Shown piece by piece: positions 1-10,483 of a stretch of 64,000 nucleotides of DNA. Source of the DNA: M3007 sp964550795 (GTDB lineage: Bacteria; Bacteroidota; Bacteroidia; Chitinophagales; Saprospiraceae). The notes below the pieces were generated by a model. The model saw nothing but the letters and a program-made list of their open reading frames with translations, was not told the origin of the DNA and searched no databases. The translations under genes were made by a program, and so were the position numbers. Every line of letters starts with the position of its first letter. Within the stretch, counting starts at the first letter, position 1. Location: assembly GCA_964550795.1 (NCBI GenBank), contig CAZKBH010000009.1, positions 1-64,000 on the forward strand. Direction: 5' to 3'.

Positions 1-1
1 G

Positions 2-1399
2 AATGCCAGAAGGGTTGCCCACTTATATCGGCGGCTGGGATTCGGGGCCAGTCATGCGCAAATCCAAGCGGGCCTTCAGCTCTCGCCCGGCGATTTGATT
101 GACCAGATTTTGGACACTGCTGCAGACCGTGGCTCACCAGATCCGCCGTTTTGGGGCGCTTGGACTATGGATGATTACGCGAACATCCCCGACCCAAACC
201 TTGTATTCATCCATCGGGATGAACTGCGTCGTCGGTGGTTGGCTGAGATGCTGGATGAAGGAATTCAGGCAAAAATGGCGCTCTTTTGGCACAATCACTT
301 CGTAACGGAGTTGGATGTGTATGGCTGCAATGCCTATCTCTGGAGCTACTACGCCATGATTCACGAATATGCTTTTGGGAATTTCCGAATTTTCGCCCGC
401 GAAATGGGGAAAACCGGGGCCATGCTGGTGTATTTGAACGGCAACTTAAGCCTTGCAGGCGCTCCAAACGAAAATTACGCCCGAGAACTCATGGAACTTT
501 TCACCATGGGCGAAAGCAATGGCTACACACAGGCCGATATCGTGGCCATGTCGCGGGCACTCACGGGCTGGCGCGCCAGTGATTATCTCTGCGATCCACC
601 TTATTTTGATCCGAACCGCCACGACAATACGCCGAAAACAATCTTTGGGGAGACCAGCAACTTTGGGTACACCACCGCGCATAACCTGGTTTTTAGCGCC
701 CGAGCCAATCAAGTTTCACATTACATCGTGGGGAAATTATATAAGCACTTTGTGTATCAAAATGTTGATAATGAAGTGGTTACGACACTTGCGCAAACCT
801 TTCGAGACAATAACTGGGAAATCCTTCCGGTATTGAAACAACTGATTAAGAGCGAACATTTTTTCGAAGAAACGTTCTTTAACGTGCAGCATAAAAGTCC
901 GCTCGAATCCATGTTGAACCTGTACAAGGCAGCGGATACTCCGGCATCCCTGGTGGAGGAAAATCGCTGGAATGCCATCGGATATTGGTCTTATCAACTT
1001 GGGCAGGAACTTTTTAACCCGCCCAATGTGGCCGGTTGGAAAGGGCACCGAAGCTGGATCAACGAGAGTACGCTTACTGCCCGATGGAATTACAGTTCCG
1101 CCGTTGCTTATTGGCTGACTACAGAGGAACAAAGCCGGGAAAACTTGCGCACGCTGGCGCAAACGCTGACCAACGACAGCAATGACCCAACCCTGATAAC
1201 AGCCGCTCTAGTGGAATATTTGACCGGGCAATCCCTCGATCCGGTGAATCTGCAAGCCGCTGTCATCAATTTTAAAGCAGGTATTCCAGAGAACTATTTC
1301 CTCGATGGTACTTGGAATTTATACTGGGATGAAGCTCCATATCAGATCGTCAACATGCTATACTATTTGGTGAAATTACCGGAGTTTCAATTGACCTAA
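2..1399 (+). CDS. DUF1800 family protein, 5' end outside window
   Basis: The reading frame is open from the first bases of the window, so the true start lies upstream; 465 residues are visible. The visible N-terminal part carries HLYRRLGFGAS, and further on ARELMELFTMGE and SRALTGW occur, all characteristic of DUF1800. Members of this family are large exported proteins of unknown biochemical role, almost always encoded next to a DUF1501 protein, as here (61 bp downstream, same strand). The two are presumably co-transcribed and may act together. The C-terminus ends shortly after the conserved region with no sorting domain. An internal TTG at 95 is not the start, because homology continues upstream of it. 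Confidence 0.9.
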   Translation, partial: NARRVAHLYRRLGFGASHAQIQAGLQLSPGDLIDQILDTAADRGSPDPPFWGAWTMDDYANIPDPNLVFIHRDELRRRWLAEMLDEGIQAKMALFWHNHFVTELDVYGCNAYLWSYYAMIHEYAFGNFRIFAREMGKTGAMLVYLNGNLSLAGAPNENYARELMELFTMGESNGYTQADIVAMSRALTGWRASDYLCDPPYFDPNRHDNTPKTIFGETSNFGYTTAHNLVFSARANQVSHYIVGKLYKHFVYQNVDNEVVTTLAQTFRDNNWEILPVLKQLIKSEHFFEETFFNVQHKSPLESMLNLYKAADTPASLVEENRWNAIGYWSYQLGQELFNPPNVAGWKGHRSWINESTLTARWNYSSAVAYWLTTEEQSRENLRTLAQTLTNDSNDPTLITAALVEYLTGQSLDPVNLQAAVINFKAGIPENYFLDGTWNLYWDEAPYQIVNMLYYLVKLPEFQLT

Positions 1400-1459
1400 T
1401 GCCTCTAAGCAAAAATTCAACTGGTAATAATCACCTTCGTCACGGCCTATACGCATCCA

Positions 1460-3185
1460 ATGAGTAAAATACACAAACAACCCCGGCACGGCGCATCCCT
1501 CGAACACGGAGAAGCCCACACCCGCGAGCACCAACTTTGGAGCCGCCGCGACTTTCTTTCTGCCACCGGAATCCTTGGAGCAGGCAGTTTGATGATGGGC
1601 AATCTCGGCCTGCGGGCATTCCAGCCCACGCCGCTCATGGCCTCGCTGGCCAATGGGTCCAATGATCGAATCCTCGTGCTGATCCGGCTGGATGGCGGAA
1701 ATGACGGACTCAATACCATCATCGAACGCGGCAACCAGTTTTACTACGACCTCCGACCGACCATCGCCATTCAGGAGCCTAACCTTTGGGCTTTAAGCAA
1801 CGAATACGGAATGCCACTGGCAACCAATGCTTTACAACCCATGTGGGACAATGGCATGATGAAAGTCATCCATAATGTCGGGTACCCTGAACCAAATTAC
1901 AGTCACTTCCGCTCCTACGATATTGTAGCCTCTGCCAGTGATTCAGATGTGGTAGTGAATACCGGCTGGATGGGGGGCTTCCTGGATAATGAGTACGCGG
2001 TTTTTTTGGACACGCCGCCCACGGCGCCGTCGGCGCTCACGGCCACCGCCAGCGGCACGACCACNNNNNNNNNNGGGGCGTTTCCTTGATAATGAATACG
2101 CGGCTTTTTTGGAAACACCGCCCACCGTGCCGCCCGCCCTGCAAATTGGCGTACAAACCGACCTCGTTTTTCGGGCGGATGCAGCCAATATGGCACTTGC
2201 CGTGAGCAGCCCGCAGGAGTTTTATCAAATTGCCCAAACAGGTCAATTGTACGACACCGCGCAGCTGGGTAATACGCCCAGGGAACTCGAACTCGCCTAC
2301 GTTCGCCAAACGGCCAACGCTGCGTTTCGATATGCTGAAACCATTAAAACGGCCTATTCCAGGGGCAAAAACCAGGTAACTTATCCAAGTAACAATTATC
2401 TGGCAGAACAATTGGCCATTGTTGCAAAACTCATAAAAGGCAATCTCGGCACCCGCGTTTTTATGGTTTCCATCGGCGGTTTTGATACCCACGCAATGCA
2501 ATACGACTTACACCTAAGTCTGCTCCAAAATATCGCAGAGGGCGTAAAAGCATTCTATGACGACCTCGGGTACGGCGGGAATACGGAACTGCCGAACAAG
2601 GTGTTGGGCATGACATTCAGCGAGTTTGGCCGGACGATCTATGAAAATGCCTCCCTGGGCACCGACCACGGTTGGGGGACACCCATGATGTTGTTTGGGG
2701 GCGGAATCGGCAACGGATTTACGGGCCAATTCCAGGATTTGAGCGATCCTGATCCCTACGGAGACCCTGACTTTAGTGTGGATTTCCGATCTGTTTACAG
2801 CACTATTTTGCAGGATTGGATGGGAAATTCAGCCGATTTGGTCAATTTTGTGATGGGGCAGACGCATCCAACGCTCAGTGGATTGGTGCCCGCCGCTGCA
2901 CCGCTTTTGGGTGATAATGGTCGTTGTGCTTTGCTTGGGCACAACCCGCACCCCAGCGAGCCGGCAACCATCGAAATCAAGTATGCGATGATGCAAAATG
3001 GTCCCATCCGGCTTCAAATTCTCGACTCGGCGGGCCATGTATTGCGCACGCTGCTAAACGAGTATAAGGAGCAGGGCAGTTATATCTTTGATTTTAAAGC
3101 ACCCGATTGGTATCTATCGCCCGGTGCGTATCAATATCGTTTGCAATCGGGCGGGCAGGTGTTTCAGCGTTCGTTTAAGGTGTAA
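1460..3185 (+). CDS. DUF1501 family protein with Tat signal and T9SS-like C-terminus, split by scaffold gap
   Basis: The start at 1460 gives an N-terminus with the twin-arginine motif SRRDFLSATG (about residues 30-40) followed by a hydrophobic stretch, so export is probably by Tat. LIRLDGGNDGLNT and the later GGFDTHAMQ and SEFGRT segments are typical of DUF1501, a sulfatase-like family of unknown function. The last 80 or so residues (NPHPSEPATIEIKY ... GAYQYRLQSGG ... FKV) look like a type A T9SS sorting domain, suggesting further transport across the outer membrane. The gene is interrupted by ten N at 2065-2074 and the frame differs on the two sides. About 65 bp before and after the gap encode nearly the same peptide (FLDNEYA.FL.TPPT.P.AL), so this is one gene broken by assembly, not a real frameshift. 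Confidence 0.85.
2065..2074. other. scaffold gap (10 N)
   Basis: Ten N, probably of arbitrary length. The sequence at 1976-2038 is repeated with about 80% identity at 2077-2141, so the two contig ends overlap and probably come from strain variants. The true sequence is likely to be shorter than shown and in frame. Confidence 0.9.
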
Positions 3186-3214
3186 ACATCCTCGAACGCC
3201 CCATCGCAAAAAGT

Positions 3215-5185
3215 CTATTTTACAACCCGAATTTCAACCCGGCGGTTTCTGGCGCGTCCGGCTTCTGTGGCATTTTCAGTGATGGGCATGCTGGAGCCGT
3301 ATCCTTTGAATGAAATTTTATTGGCCGGATAGCCCTGTTCAACCAGGAAATCGCGGACGGCTTTGGCACGGGACGTGGAGAGTTGCAGGTTGCTTTCATC
3401 GCTGCCGACATTGTCGGTGTGTCCGCCAATTTCAATGGCCCATTGGAAATTTTTGATGTTGGCGTAAATCCGTTTCAATTCAGCGCGTGCATCCGGGCGC
3501 AGGTCTGATTTTGCAAAATCAAACAGCAAATCGCGCAATTCGAGGGCTTTCCCTCCGCTAGCGGCTTCCTTGAAGGTGGTAATTTCGACCTTTTCTTCCG
3601 CTACGTCTCCTTGATAAGTAGCAGCATCCACAAACGTTTTTTTGGTGGTAATGAGGCTGTCGCCCGTTGCGAAGTAGTTGATTTGGGCTGTTTTAGGAAT
3701 TGAAAATGAATAATTACCGTCGGGGCGGGTAGCAACGGTCTGGATTACCTGGCTCGTTTTGGCGTCTTCCACCGTAATGGAACCACTTAAAGGCTGACCA
3801 CTTCCATCGGTCAAAGTGCCCGTGATGACAATCTGGGCCTCCGGGCGGGCGGTGACGCTGAGGGGAATACGCATGATATCAAGATCCCCGAATCCAGAGC
3901 TGGTAGCCAGATAGGCCATATCTCCAGCGGGCGGGATGCAAAAACCAACCTCTTCTTTCGCGGTGTTGATCTCCGGGCCAAGGTTTTCCGGAGTGGACCA
4001 GTTTTTCCAGGTATCGTCGAGTCGGGTAGATTTAAAAACATCATAACTGCCAAAACCACCGTGTCCGTTGGAGCTAAAATAAAGCGTTTTGAAATCGCTG
4101 TGCAGGAAGGGGGTGCGTTCGTTGGCGGAGGTGTTGATTGGACTGCCAAGATCAAACGGGATTCCCCAGCCGCTGTCCTGGGTGCGCAGGGCAACACAGA
4201 TATTAATGTCGCTATCGGGGGTTATTTTGGATTCAAAAATAAGGGCTTCCCCGTTTCGGGTAATGCTCGTCACTCCGATCCAGTAGTAGGATTTCCGGAG
4301 TAAAATGGGGCGGGGTTCCGTCCAGCCGGTTTTGGTTTTATTTGAAATAAAGGGCTTTCCGCCAATAAAAAGGACCAAATTATTTCCATCCGCGGACATG
4401 GACACCACGGCTTCATAGCTTGTTCCGCTAAAAAAACGATCAATTTTCGGCTCCGACCAACTACCATCCGCCATGCGTTCGCTGAAAAAAACGTCCTCGC
4501 CCACGAAGTTGTCCGCCCGGTTTTCCCCCACGAAATACATGATTTTTCCATCCGAAGAGAGTACCGGAATGTATTCCGAGCCTTCGGTATTGATTCCTTT
4601 TACGAACTCAAGTTTGGACCCTTCGGGTGGTTGTCGGTCCACATAAACGGGCTTTTTTTTGCTGGATGCCGCAGGATTCATGCGTTTCCGTTGGGTGTTC
4701 GGGTTCGTTTTTTGCTGCACCATCAATTGGTTGAAACGGGCTTTATAGACCTGCGGAATCACGGTCACAGCGTTCAAAAAAGAATCGCGCGTGGCTTCAG
4801 AATTGGGTGTTTTTTCAATAAAATTGATGGGTTTATCGAACAATTGCGCGTAGGCTTGCTCCAAGGTTTCCCGGGTGATTTTATAATCGCTGTTCAGTTT
4901 TTTTTGCTCTTTTTGGTCCAGCGCATCAAATGCCTTGAGCGTTTTTTCATAGCCTGCGATTGCCTCGAACCAGTGGCTGCGCCGGTTCATTCCAGCGCTT
5001 GCTTTTAAAATTCCAAAGCCAGCGGCCAGACTATCTTCCCTGTTTTTGGGAACGTCGTGGAAGCAGAGCAGGGCTGTTGAAAAATCGTTTTTGTCCAGCA
5101 ATTTGAAGCAGTTTTTTACCTGAGCGGGCAGTAAAACGGCTTGGAAAATAAAGGCCAAAAGCAGGCAGTAGGAGAGACGGAACAT
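3215..5185 (-). CDS. OmpA family protein with PD40 propeller and carboxypeptidase-regulatory-like domain
   Basis: 656 residues. A signal peptide (MFRLSYCLLLAFIFQAVLLPAQ) is followed by a helical region of about 170 residues that may be TPR-like. PD40/WD40-like blades lie at about 190-430 (repeats such as YIPVLSSDGKIMYF and LYFSSNGHGGFGSYDVF). A carboxypeptidase-regulatory-like beta domain (ITGTLTDGSGQPLSG) lies at about 455-540, and a C-terminal OmpA peptidoglycan-binding domain (IGGHTDNVGSDESN ... RARNRRVEIRV) at about 550-656. This order is that of PorE, the T9SS protein that links the secretion complex to peptidoglycan. It lies 33 bp downstream of lptD on the same strand, so joint transcription is likely. 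Whether it has a T9SS role or is a general OmpA anchor is unknown. Confidence 0.9.
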   Translation of the reverse strand: MFRLSYCLLLAFIFQAVLLPAQVKNCFKLLDKNDFSTALLCFHDVPKNREDSLAAGFGILKASAGMNRRSHWFEAIAGYEKTLKAFDALDQKEQKKLNSDYKITRETLEQAYAQLFDKPINFIEKTPNSEATRDSFLNAVTVIPQVYKARFNQLMVQQKTNPNTQRKRMNPAASSKKKPVYVDRQPPEGSKLEFVKGINTEGSEYIPVLSSDGKIMYFVGENRADNFVGEDVFFSERMADGSWSEPKIDRFFSGTSYEAVVSMSADGNNLVLFIGGKPFISNKTKTGWTEPRPILLRKSYYWIGVTSITRNGEALIFESKITPDSDINICVALRTQDSGWGIPFDLGSPINTSANERTPFLHSDFKTLYFSSNGHGGFGSYDVFKSTRLDDTWKNWSTPENLGPEINTAKEEVGFCIPPAGDMAYLATSSGFGDLDIMRIPLSVTARPEAQIVITGTLTDGSGQPLSGSITVEDAKTSQVIQTVATRPDGNYSFSIPKTAQINYFATGDSLITTKKTFVDAATYQGDVAEEKVEITTFKEAASGGKALELRDLLFDFAKSDLRPDARAELKRIYANIKNFQWAIEIGGHTDNVGSDESNLQLSTSRAKAVRDFLVEQGYPANKISFKGYGSSMPITENATEAGRARNRRVEIRVVK

Positions 5186-5218
5186 GGTGAGAAATGTTTA
5201 ATGGAATGGGGGCCGCAC

Positions 5219-7942
5219 TTACAACTGCGCATCAAAAATATTCCTTCGATAGGGTACTTTGACAAAATCGAGGGAGCCGGGTTTTACGCCAAGGAAAAAT
5301 TCATAGGTGCCGCGATCAGGCTGCCACCGAAAACTGAGTTGCCAGCAGTGCAGGTCACGCGTGAATCCAAAGGATGGATAAATGAGTGACTTATCAATAA
5401 AACTGTAACTGATATTGTCTACATCGAAGCTCCATTTGGCGGAAAGCGGGATGCTACCCGAAAAATTCAAACTATTGGTACCGATTTTAAAGGTATCGCG
5501 GGCGGTCCCCAATCCGGTAGGGATCAGCTCTCTAGTAAAGGATATTCGGTGGTCCACCCGGAAATTATCGAACAAGCTCAACAGATCATCTTTGGGCACT
5601 TTGGCTCCCGTTGATGCGGAACTTGCATCGGTGGGTTTGCCTTTGGAGGACAACATTACGCGGAGCTGTTTTACCTGGAAACCGGTGTTGAGCGCGATAC
5701 CGAATTGTGTGGTGCGCACCAGTTTTTTCTTTTCCCGAAAGGCAAACTGATTCACCGGTTTGCCCCGGCCATCAGCGATGTATGGATCGAAGGTTACATT
5801 CCAGGTCAGGTTGGAAATGCCTTTAAACAGTCTGAACAGACCGCCTGTGCTTATGGTACTCCATTTCAAGGAGTCGCGGGTAGGCGTGTATGATCCTGCA
5901 AAGTTTAGTCCGTCGAAAATCCGTTTTTTAAATACCGAATCTCTTTTAGCAGAGAAGTATTTGAATTCCAACACGTTATTCACGCTGATCCCAATATTCA
6001 CGTCTCGTCGTCCAAGGGTTGGTTTGCTGTAAAACGCGTCGTCGAAAATGCCGTACGTGATGGAGTCTCCTCTTCCAGGGCGCAGATCCGTGTAATAGGT
6101 TTTGAAATAACGATCCTGTTGTTTGGTAAAATCCGGTCCAAAACCTGTATTGATCGTGGGCGACATCTTGTGTCGGATACCCTGAAACCATGCTTTTTTT
6201 CGCTTTGATTGATGCGTCAGGAACAAGGAGGTGCTGGCCGAAACGCCCACGTTGTAGGTGCGGAAGGCATAGAAACCCCAGTTGCGCGTATCCTCTACAA
6301 AGCCAAACTTCGACAAGTTGTCGTTTTGGCGGATTTCCAGGATTTCGCCATCTTGGAAGGTTGTGTCGTTAACAATTAAGATGGAGTCCGTTAGGTTTCT
6401 TTCAATAATATATGGATACCAGTTTTCTTCATACCGGATATTAGGCGTGATGTTGATGTACTTGAAAAGTTTCAGTACGTAGTCGGTGCTTGCCTGGTGC
6501 TGGATTCCCATGCGGGCATTTTCCAGGGTTTCTCGTTCGAACAAAAGTGTGTCAGCCGTACGGATGGAATTGTCGAGTCTGGAGGAGTAGTTGACGGAGA
6601 GCTTTTCGTACCAGCGTTCTTTGCCGACTTGTATTTTGCGTTTGAAGGGAAAAACGCGCTGCATGGTAAACTGCGCACTGGGCAGGGTGATGTCCATCTG
6701 CCGGGTTTGGTTGTTTTGTGAGTGCCGCATGGCAACACTGTATTGGTAGGGTTTACCTGGAAATGTTTTGTTGTAAGAGATATTGGAGCTGAGGGTGTTT
6801 GTAAATACACTGTTAAAGTCGTTCTGGTTTCGTTGTTGGTCGCGGTTGGTCTGGATGTTTACGGAGCCGCTGAGCCGTCGGGAAGGGTGCGCCTTGGGGT
6901 CTTGTGTATGGGTCCATTGCAGGCCGAATGATTTGGCGGAAACTTTGTTGGCTTGTGCGTCTTCTATGACCCGGTTGTTGTAGTTCAGGTTGAAATTACC
7001 ATTGACTTTATAGCGATAATTATAGCGCGAGGAGGCTGTAACGCCCCAGGTTCCACCCGTAAAAGCGCGTAAAAGCAAGGTTGCGTCCATATTATCCGAA
7101 ATGGGTTGATACCATCCGAGCCCTTCGATCCCAAAACCTTCTGCGTTTCTGAAATCGAAATCTTTGGGGACAATCAGCCCGGCTTTGCGGGTTTTGGTGA
7201 TGGGGAAAAAGCCAAAAGGAATGATGATGGGCGTCGGAATTCCGCCCACTTCCAGGTTGGAGAGGCCCGTGACCACGATTTTATCCTGGATGAGCTTCAT
7301 TTTTTTGGTTCGGATGCCGAAATGCGGATGTGGGTCGTCGCAGGTGGTGATGATGGCATCTTTGTTGTAGATGGTGTTCCGCGCCTTGGATGCGCTGATT
7401 GAGTCTGCCCCGGCCACGGTAGTTGCGCTGACGAATTTAGCGCGTTCGCCCAGCACGTACAGGTCTTCCTGCTGCGTTCTGGCCTCGTAAATGATGCCTT
7501 TTTTAGTTTTAAAATTATAGCGCAGGCGGGTGGCGGTAAATTGTTGGTCGCGATCCTTAAAATCTGGCAATCCCGTTAATTTACCCGTGCTGTCGGGAAA
7601 TTGTTGGGCCGAAATTTCGTTGTTGGCATAATCCAGAAGAATGTACCCGGCGGTGATATTCAGGGAAGTATATTTAACTGCTGCTTCGCCGTACAAATGC
7701 ACCTGTTTGTTTTTGACATCAAACCAGATGGAGTCCTTAGCCGAGTATTCGACCACATCATCCAGCGCGTCGTTGCTGATTTTAATCCTGGACAGGTCCA
7801 CCGTTGCGGAATCGCGGAAGGTGGCTGGCGGGATGGAATCGAGGCTTGGAATGGTATCGTTTACTTGAGCTAGCGCAGGGCCGCACAAGAGCAGGCAAAC
7901 AATTTGTAAGAAAAGCCGATATTTGCGGGGTAATTTTTGCAC
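5219..7942 (-). CDS. lptD: LptD-like LPS assembly outer-membrane protein
   Basis: 907 residues with a signal peptide ending near LLLCGPALAQ. An OstA/LptA-like N-terminal region (about 50-200, with VKNKQVHLYGEAAVKY and ITAGYILLDYANNEISA) is followed by a long beta-barrel with many alternating aromatic strands. This matches the Bacteroidota LptD family, which inserts lipopolysaccharide into the outer leaflet together with LptE. It is divergent from amiC with only 24 bp between the start codons, an arrangement I recall as common in Bacteroidota, so the two promoters must overlap or lie inside the genes. The C-terminus (VKVPYRRNIFDAQL) looks complete. Confidence 0.9.
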   Translation of the reverse strand: MQKLPRKYRLFLQIVCLLLCGPALAQVNDTIPSLDSIPPATFRDSATVDLSRIKISNDALDDVVEYSAKDSIWFDVKNKQVHLYGEAAVKYTSLNITAGYILLDYANNEISAQQFPDSTGKLTGLPDFKDRDQQFTATRLRYNFKTKKGIIYEARTQQEDLYVLGERAKFVSATTVAGADSISASKARNTIYNKDAIITTCDDPHPHFGIRTKKMKLIQDKIVVTGLSNLEVGGIPTPIIIPFGFFPITKTRKAGLIVPKDFDFRNAEGFGIEGLGWYQPISDNMDATLLLRAFTGGTWGVTASSRYNYRYKVNGNFNLNYNNRVIEDAQANKVSAKSFGLQWTHTQDPKAHPSRRLSGSVNIQTNRDQQRNQNDFNSVFTNTLSSNISYNKTFPGKPYQYSVAMRHSQNNQTRQMDITLPSAQFTMQRVFPFKRKIQVGKERWYEKLSVNYSSRLDNSIRTADTLLFERETLENARMGIQHQASTDYVLKLFKYINITPNIRYEENWYPYIIERNLTDSILIVNDTTFQDGEILEIRQNDNLSKFGFVEDTRNWGFYAFRTYNVGVSASTSLFLTHQSKRKKAWFQGIRHKMSPTINTGFGPDFTKQQDRYFKTYYTDLRPGRGDSITYGIFDDAFYSKPTLGRRDVNIGISVNNVLEFKYFSAKRDSVFKKRIFDGLNFAGSYTPTRDSLKWSTISTGGLFRLFKGISNLTWNVTFDPYIADGRGKPVNQFAFREKKKLVRTTQFGIALNTGFQVKQLRVMLSSKGKPTDASSASTGAKVPKDDLLSLFDNFRVDHRISFTRELIPTGLGTARDTFKIGTNSLNFSGSIPLSAKWSFDVDNISYSFIDKSLIYPSFGFTRDLHCWQLSFRWQPDRGTYEFFLGVKPGSLDFVKVPYRRNIFDAQL

Positions 7943-7966
7943 TGGTCTTTTTAGACTTAGGATTCT

Positions 7967-9326
7967 ATGAAGTCAAAATTCGCACTACGAACGTGTACAC
8001 TCCTCTTGGCGTGGCTTGTTTTTGAAAATTTTAACCTCTTGACAGCGGACACTGCCCTGCATTCGGTACTCGGCGGGCATTGTACAGGACACGGCACCGG
8101 CTTTCTGGAGGATTTTACCGACTTTCATGCTTGTTATACCGCTTCGTGCGGCAAAAGTATGGAATCCCACGCGCATCAGCTACCCTACGCGACAGTCCTT
8201 GCACGTCGTGGCGTGCCCGGCCCCTCTTACAGGATCAAAACGGTGGTGCTCGATGCGGGCCACGGCGGCAAAGATCCCGGCTGTGTAGGGGCTTCTGCTT
8301 TTGAAAAAGAGAATGTTTTGGCCATTGTGTTGCGTTTAGGCGCGTACATCGAGACCAATTATCCGCACATCAAAGTTATTTATACGCGGAAAACGGACGT
8401 TTTTGTGGAACTCAACGAGCGTGCAGCCATTGCCAACCGAAATGCAGCTGACCTATTTATCAGTGTGCACTGCAATGCGCTTCCGGGTAAAGCCGTGCAT
8501 GGTGCCGAAACTTATGTGCTGGGTTTGCACCGCAGCAAAGACAATTTGGAAGTAGCCAAGCGGGAAAACGCGTCTATCTTTCTTGAAAAAGATTATCAAA
8601 AAAATTACGGCGGCTACGACCCAAACAGCCCCGAAGCGGAAATTTTTGCCAATTTGTGGCAAAGTGCCTATCTCGAGCAAAGCATCGTTTTTGCGAGTTA
8701 TGTGCAACAATTTGCCAACGCCATCGCTTTTCGGGAAGATCGGGGCGTGAAACAGGCCGGATTTCTGGTGCTTCGTGAAACGGCTATGCCCTCTGTTTTG
8801 ATCGAAACAGGTTACTTGACGCATCACAGCGAAGAGGAATTTCTGGCTTCGGATGAAGGACGGGAACAGATGGCCGTGGCGATTTTTCAGGCTTTTGAAG
8901 CCTATAAACGCCACATGGAAACGGGCAAGCCCGCAGCTGATTTGCCAAAACCAGTCAAATCCGCTATTGCCCNNNNNNNNNNAAAATGCCGCTGCTCCCG
9001 TCAAAACGGTGGCTCAAAAAGTGCCTGTGTCTGGCACAGCTTCTGTCAAAACTACCCCTGAAAAACCCCAAGCCGCGCCAAGCAAAACGGTCGTAAAGGC
9101 AACTCCGCCAGCGGCGGCCAGCTACACGATTTTTCTGCTGGCCTGGCCCAACCGACTTGATCCCGATGTTGGTCAGCTGAGCCTGCTTGCCAATGTAAAG
9201 GAATCGTTTAATGAGGGCAAGTATCACTATTTTTCCGGTACTTACGCCACCAAAGCGGAGGCAGAAAAAGTGCTGCCAGAAATTCAAAATATGGGCTTTA
9301 AATCGGCGCTCATCGTGTCCAAATAG
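7967..9326 (+). CDS. N-acetylmuramoyl-L-alanine amidase with C-terminal SPOR-like region, split by scaffold gap
   Basis: An Amidase_3 domain spans about residues 90-316. The zinc and catalytic residues are visible in VVLDAGHGGKDPG, FEKENV, FISVHCNA and VLIETGYL. The enzyme cleaves the amide between MurNAc and L-Ala and is used in septal peptidoglycan splitting. The N-terminus has a hydrophobic export signal. After an Ala/Pro/Lys/Val-rich linker, the last 70 or so residues (SYTIFLLAWP ... GMGFKSALIVSK-like ending) resemble a SPOR/sporulation-related repeat that would bind denuded glycan. Ten N at 8973-8982 lie in the low-complexity linker and shift the frame. The two halves belong to one gene, since the downstream half has no start and continues the linker composition. 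The next gene, the MCE protein, follows by 44 bp. Confidence 0.9.
8973..8982. other. scaffold gap (10 N) in amidase linker
   Basis: Ten N inside the Ala/Pro/Lys/Val-rich linker of the amidase gene. Similar codons on both sides (PVK repeated) suggest that assembly failed in a low-complexity repeat. The number of missing bases is unknown. Confidence 0.9.
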
Positions 9327-9370
9327 CATTCTAAACAGCGTCCTTTCCAATTTTCCAATCTTAAGTAATC

Positions 9371-10483
9371 ATGCTAAAAATAAGCAACGAAGTCAAAATT
9401 GCCCTCCTCGCATTGGCCGCCCTTGGCCTTGGTTTTTGGGGTTTTAAATACCTCAAGGGGATGAATGTGCTCTCTTCGGACAAGACTTTGTACGTCAAAT
9501 ATGACAATGTGGACCAATTGCGACCCTCCAGCCCGGTTTTTATCCGGGGTTTTCAGATTGGAATGGTTAAGGACATGTATATTGACAAAACCGACGATAA
9601 AACCATCATTGCGGTTTTGAACATCAACGGCGGGGTAGATATTCCCAAAAACGCCATCGCCAGCATCATTGGCCTGAGCCTCATGGGCGGTAAAGCGATT
9701 GAGGTGTTCATTCCACAACCCTGCAGTGGCAAAGACTGTGCGCAGGATGGAGATTATTTGATCGGTGGATCCAAATCACTCATCGAGAGTCTGTTGGGGG
9801 ATCCGGCGGAAATGGATGCTTATACCGACCGACTGAGACAGGGGCTTTCGATTGATTTTGATTCTTTGGCGAGGGCAAATCCGAACGGTTTGGCAGGATC
9901 AGTTGTGGCACTCGATAACTCGCTGCACAACATTGAAACAATGACGGAGCAGTTGAATAGAATCCTGTCGCTCAACGAACAGAGCATCCGAACGATTACG
10001 GGCAATTTTGCGTCCATCAGCGGAACGATCAAAGCCAACGATAAAAACATCAGCGAGGCCATCGCCAATTTGAGCGCCCTCAGTGCACAACTCAAAAACG
10101 CGGGTCTGGATGAAACTTCCAAAAAAGCATCCAGCGCCATTGATTCCGTGACCCTTTCCCTCAAAGCACTTCGGGGTACGCTCGCTGCGACTACGGGCAC
10201 CCTCAAGCACGTGGATACCCTCGCCCAAAACCTCATTCGGGGTAAAGGGCTGGTGGGGAAAACCCTCACAGACGAAGAGCTGTACGACAATCTGGTCAGT
10301 TCCAGCCGCCACCTGCACCTGTTACTGCAAGATTTGCGAATGCACCCTAGTCGTTACAACACGGTGCGGGTCAAACTTTTCGGCAAAAACAAAACCCAGT
10401 ACACCAACCCTGTGGACGATCCCGCCTACCAGCTTCTGGTGGACAGTCTGGAACGGGAATACAGCAAGAAGTTGAAGGATTGA
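9371..10483 (+). CDS. MlaD family (MCE domain) protein
   Basis: 370 residues. An N-terminal membrane anchor (VKIALLALAALGLGFWGFKYL) is followed by one MCE/MlaD domain at about 35-120 (VKYDNVDQLRPSSPVFIRG.QIG, GLSLMGGKAIEV). A long helical region follows, rich in Ser/Asn/Lys with a coiled-coil-like pattern (about 165-300). MCE proteins form hexameric rings that carry phospholipids between the inner and outer membranes. No MlaE or MlaF genes are in this window, so the permease and ATPase are elsewhere; the orphan LolD-like ATPase at 15254 is a different family. It overlaps the next gene by 4 bp. Confidence 0.9.
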   Translation: MLKISNEVKIALLALAALGLGFWGFKYLKGMNVLSSDKTLYVKYDNVDQLRPSSPVFIRGFQIGMVKDMYIDKTDDKTIIAVLNINGGVDIPKNAIASIIGLSLMGGKAIEVFIPQPCSGKDCAQDGDYLIGGSKSLIESLLGDPAEMDAYTDRLRQGLSIDFDSLARANPNGLAGSVVALDNSLHNIETMTEQLNRILSLNEQSIRTITGNFASISGTIKANDKNISEAIANLSALSAQLKNAGLDETSKKASSAIDSVTLSLKALRGTLAATTGTLKHVDTLAQNLIRGKGLVGKTLTDEELYDNLVSSSRHLHLLLQDLRMHPSRYNTVRVKLFGKNKTQYTNPVDDPAYQLLVDSLEREYSKKLKD

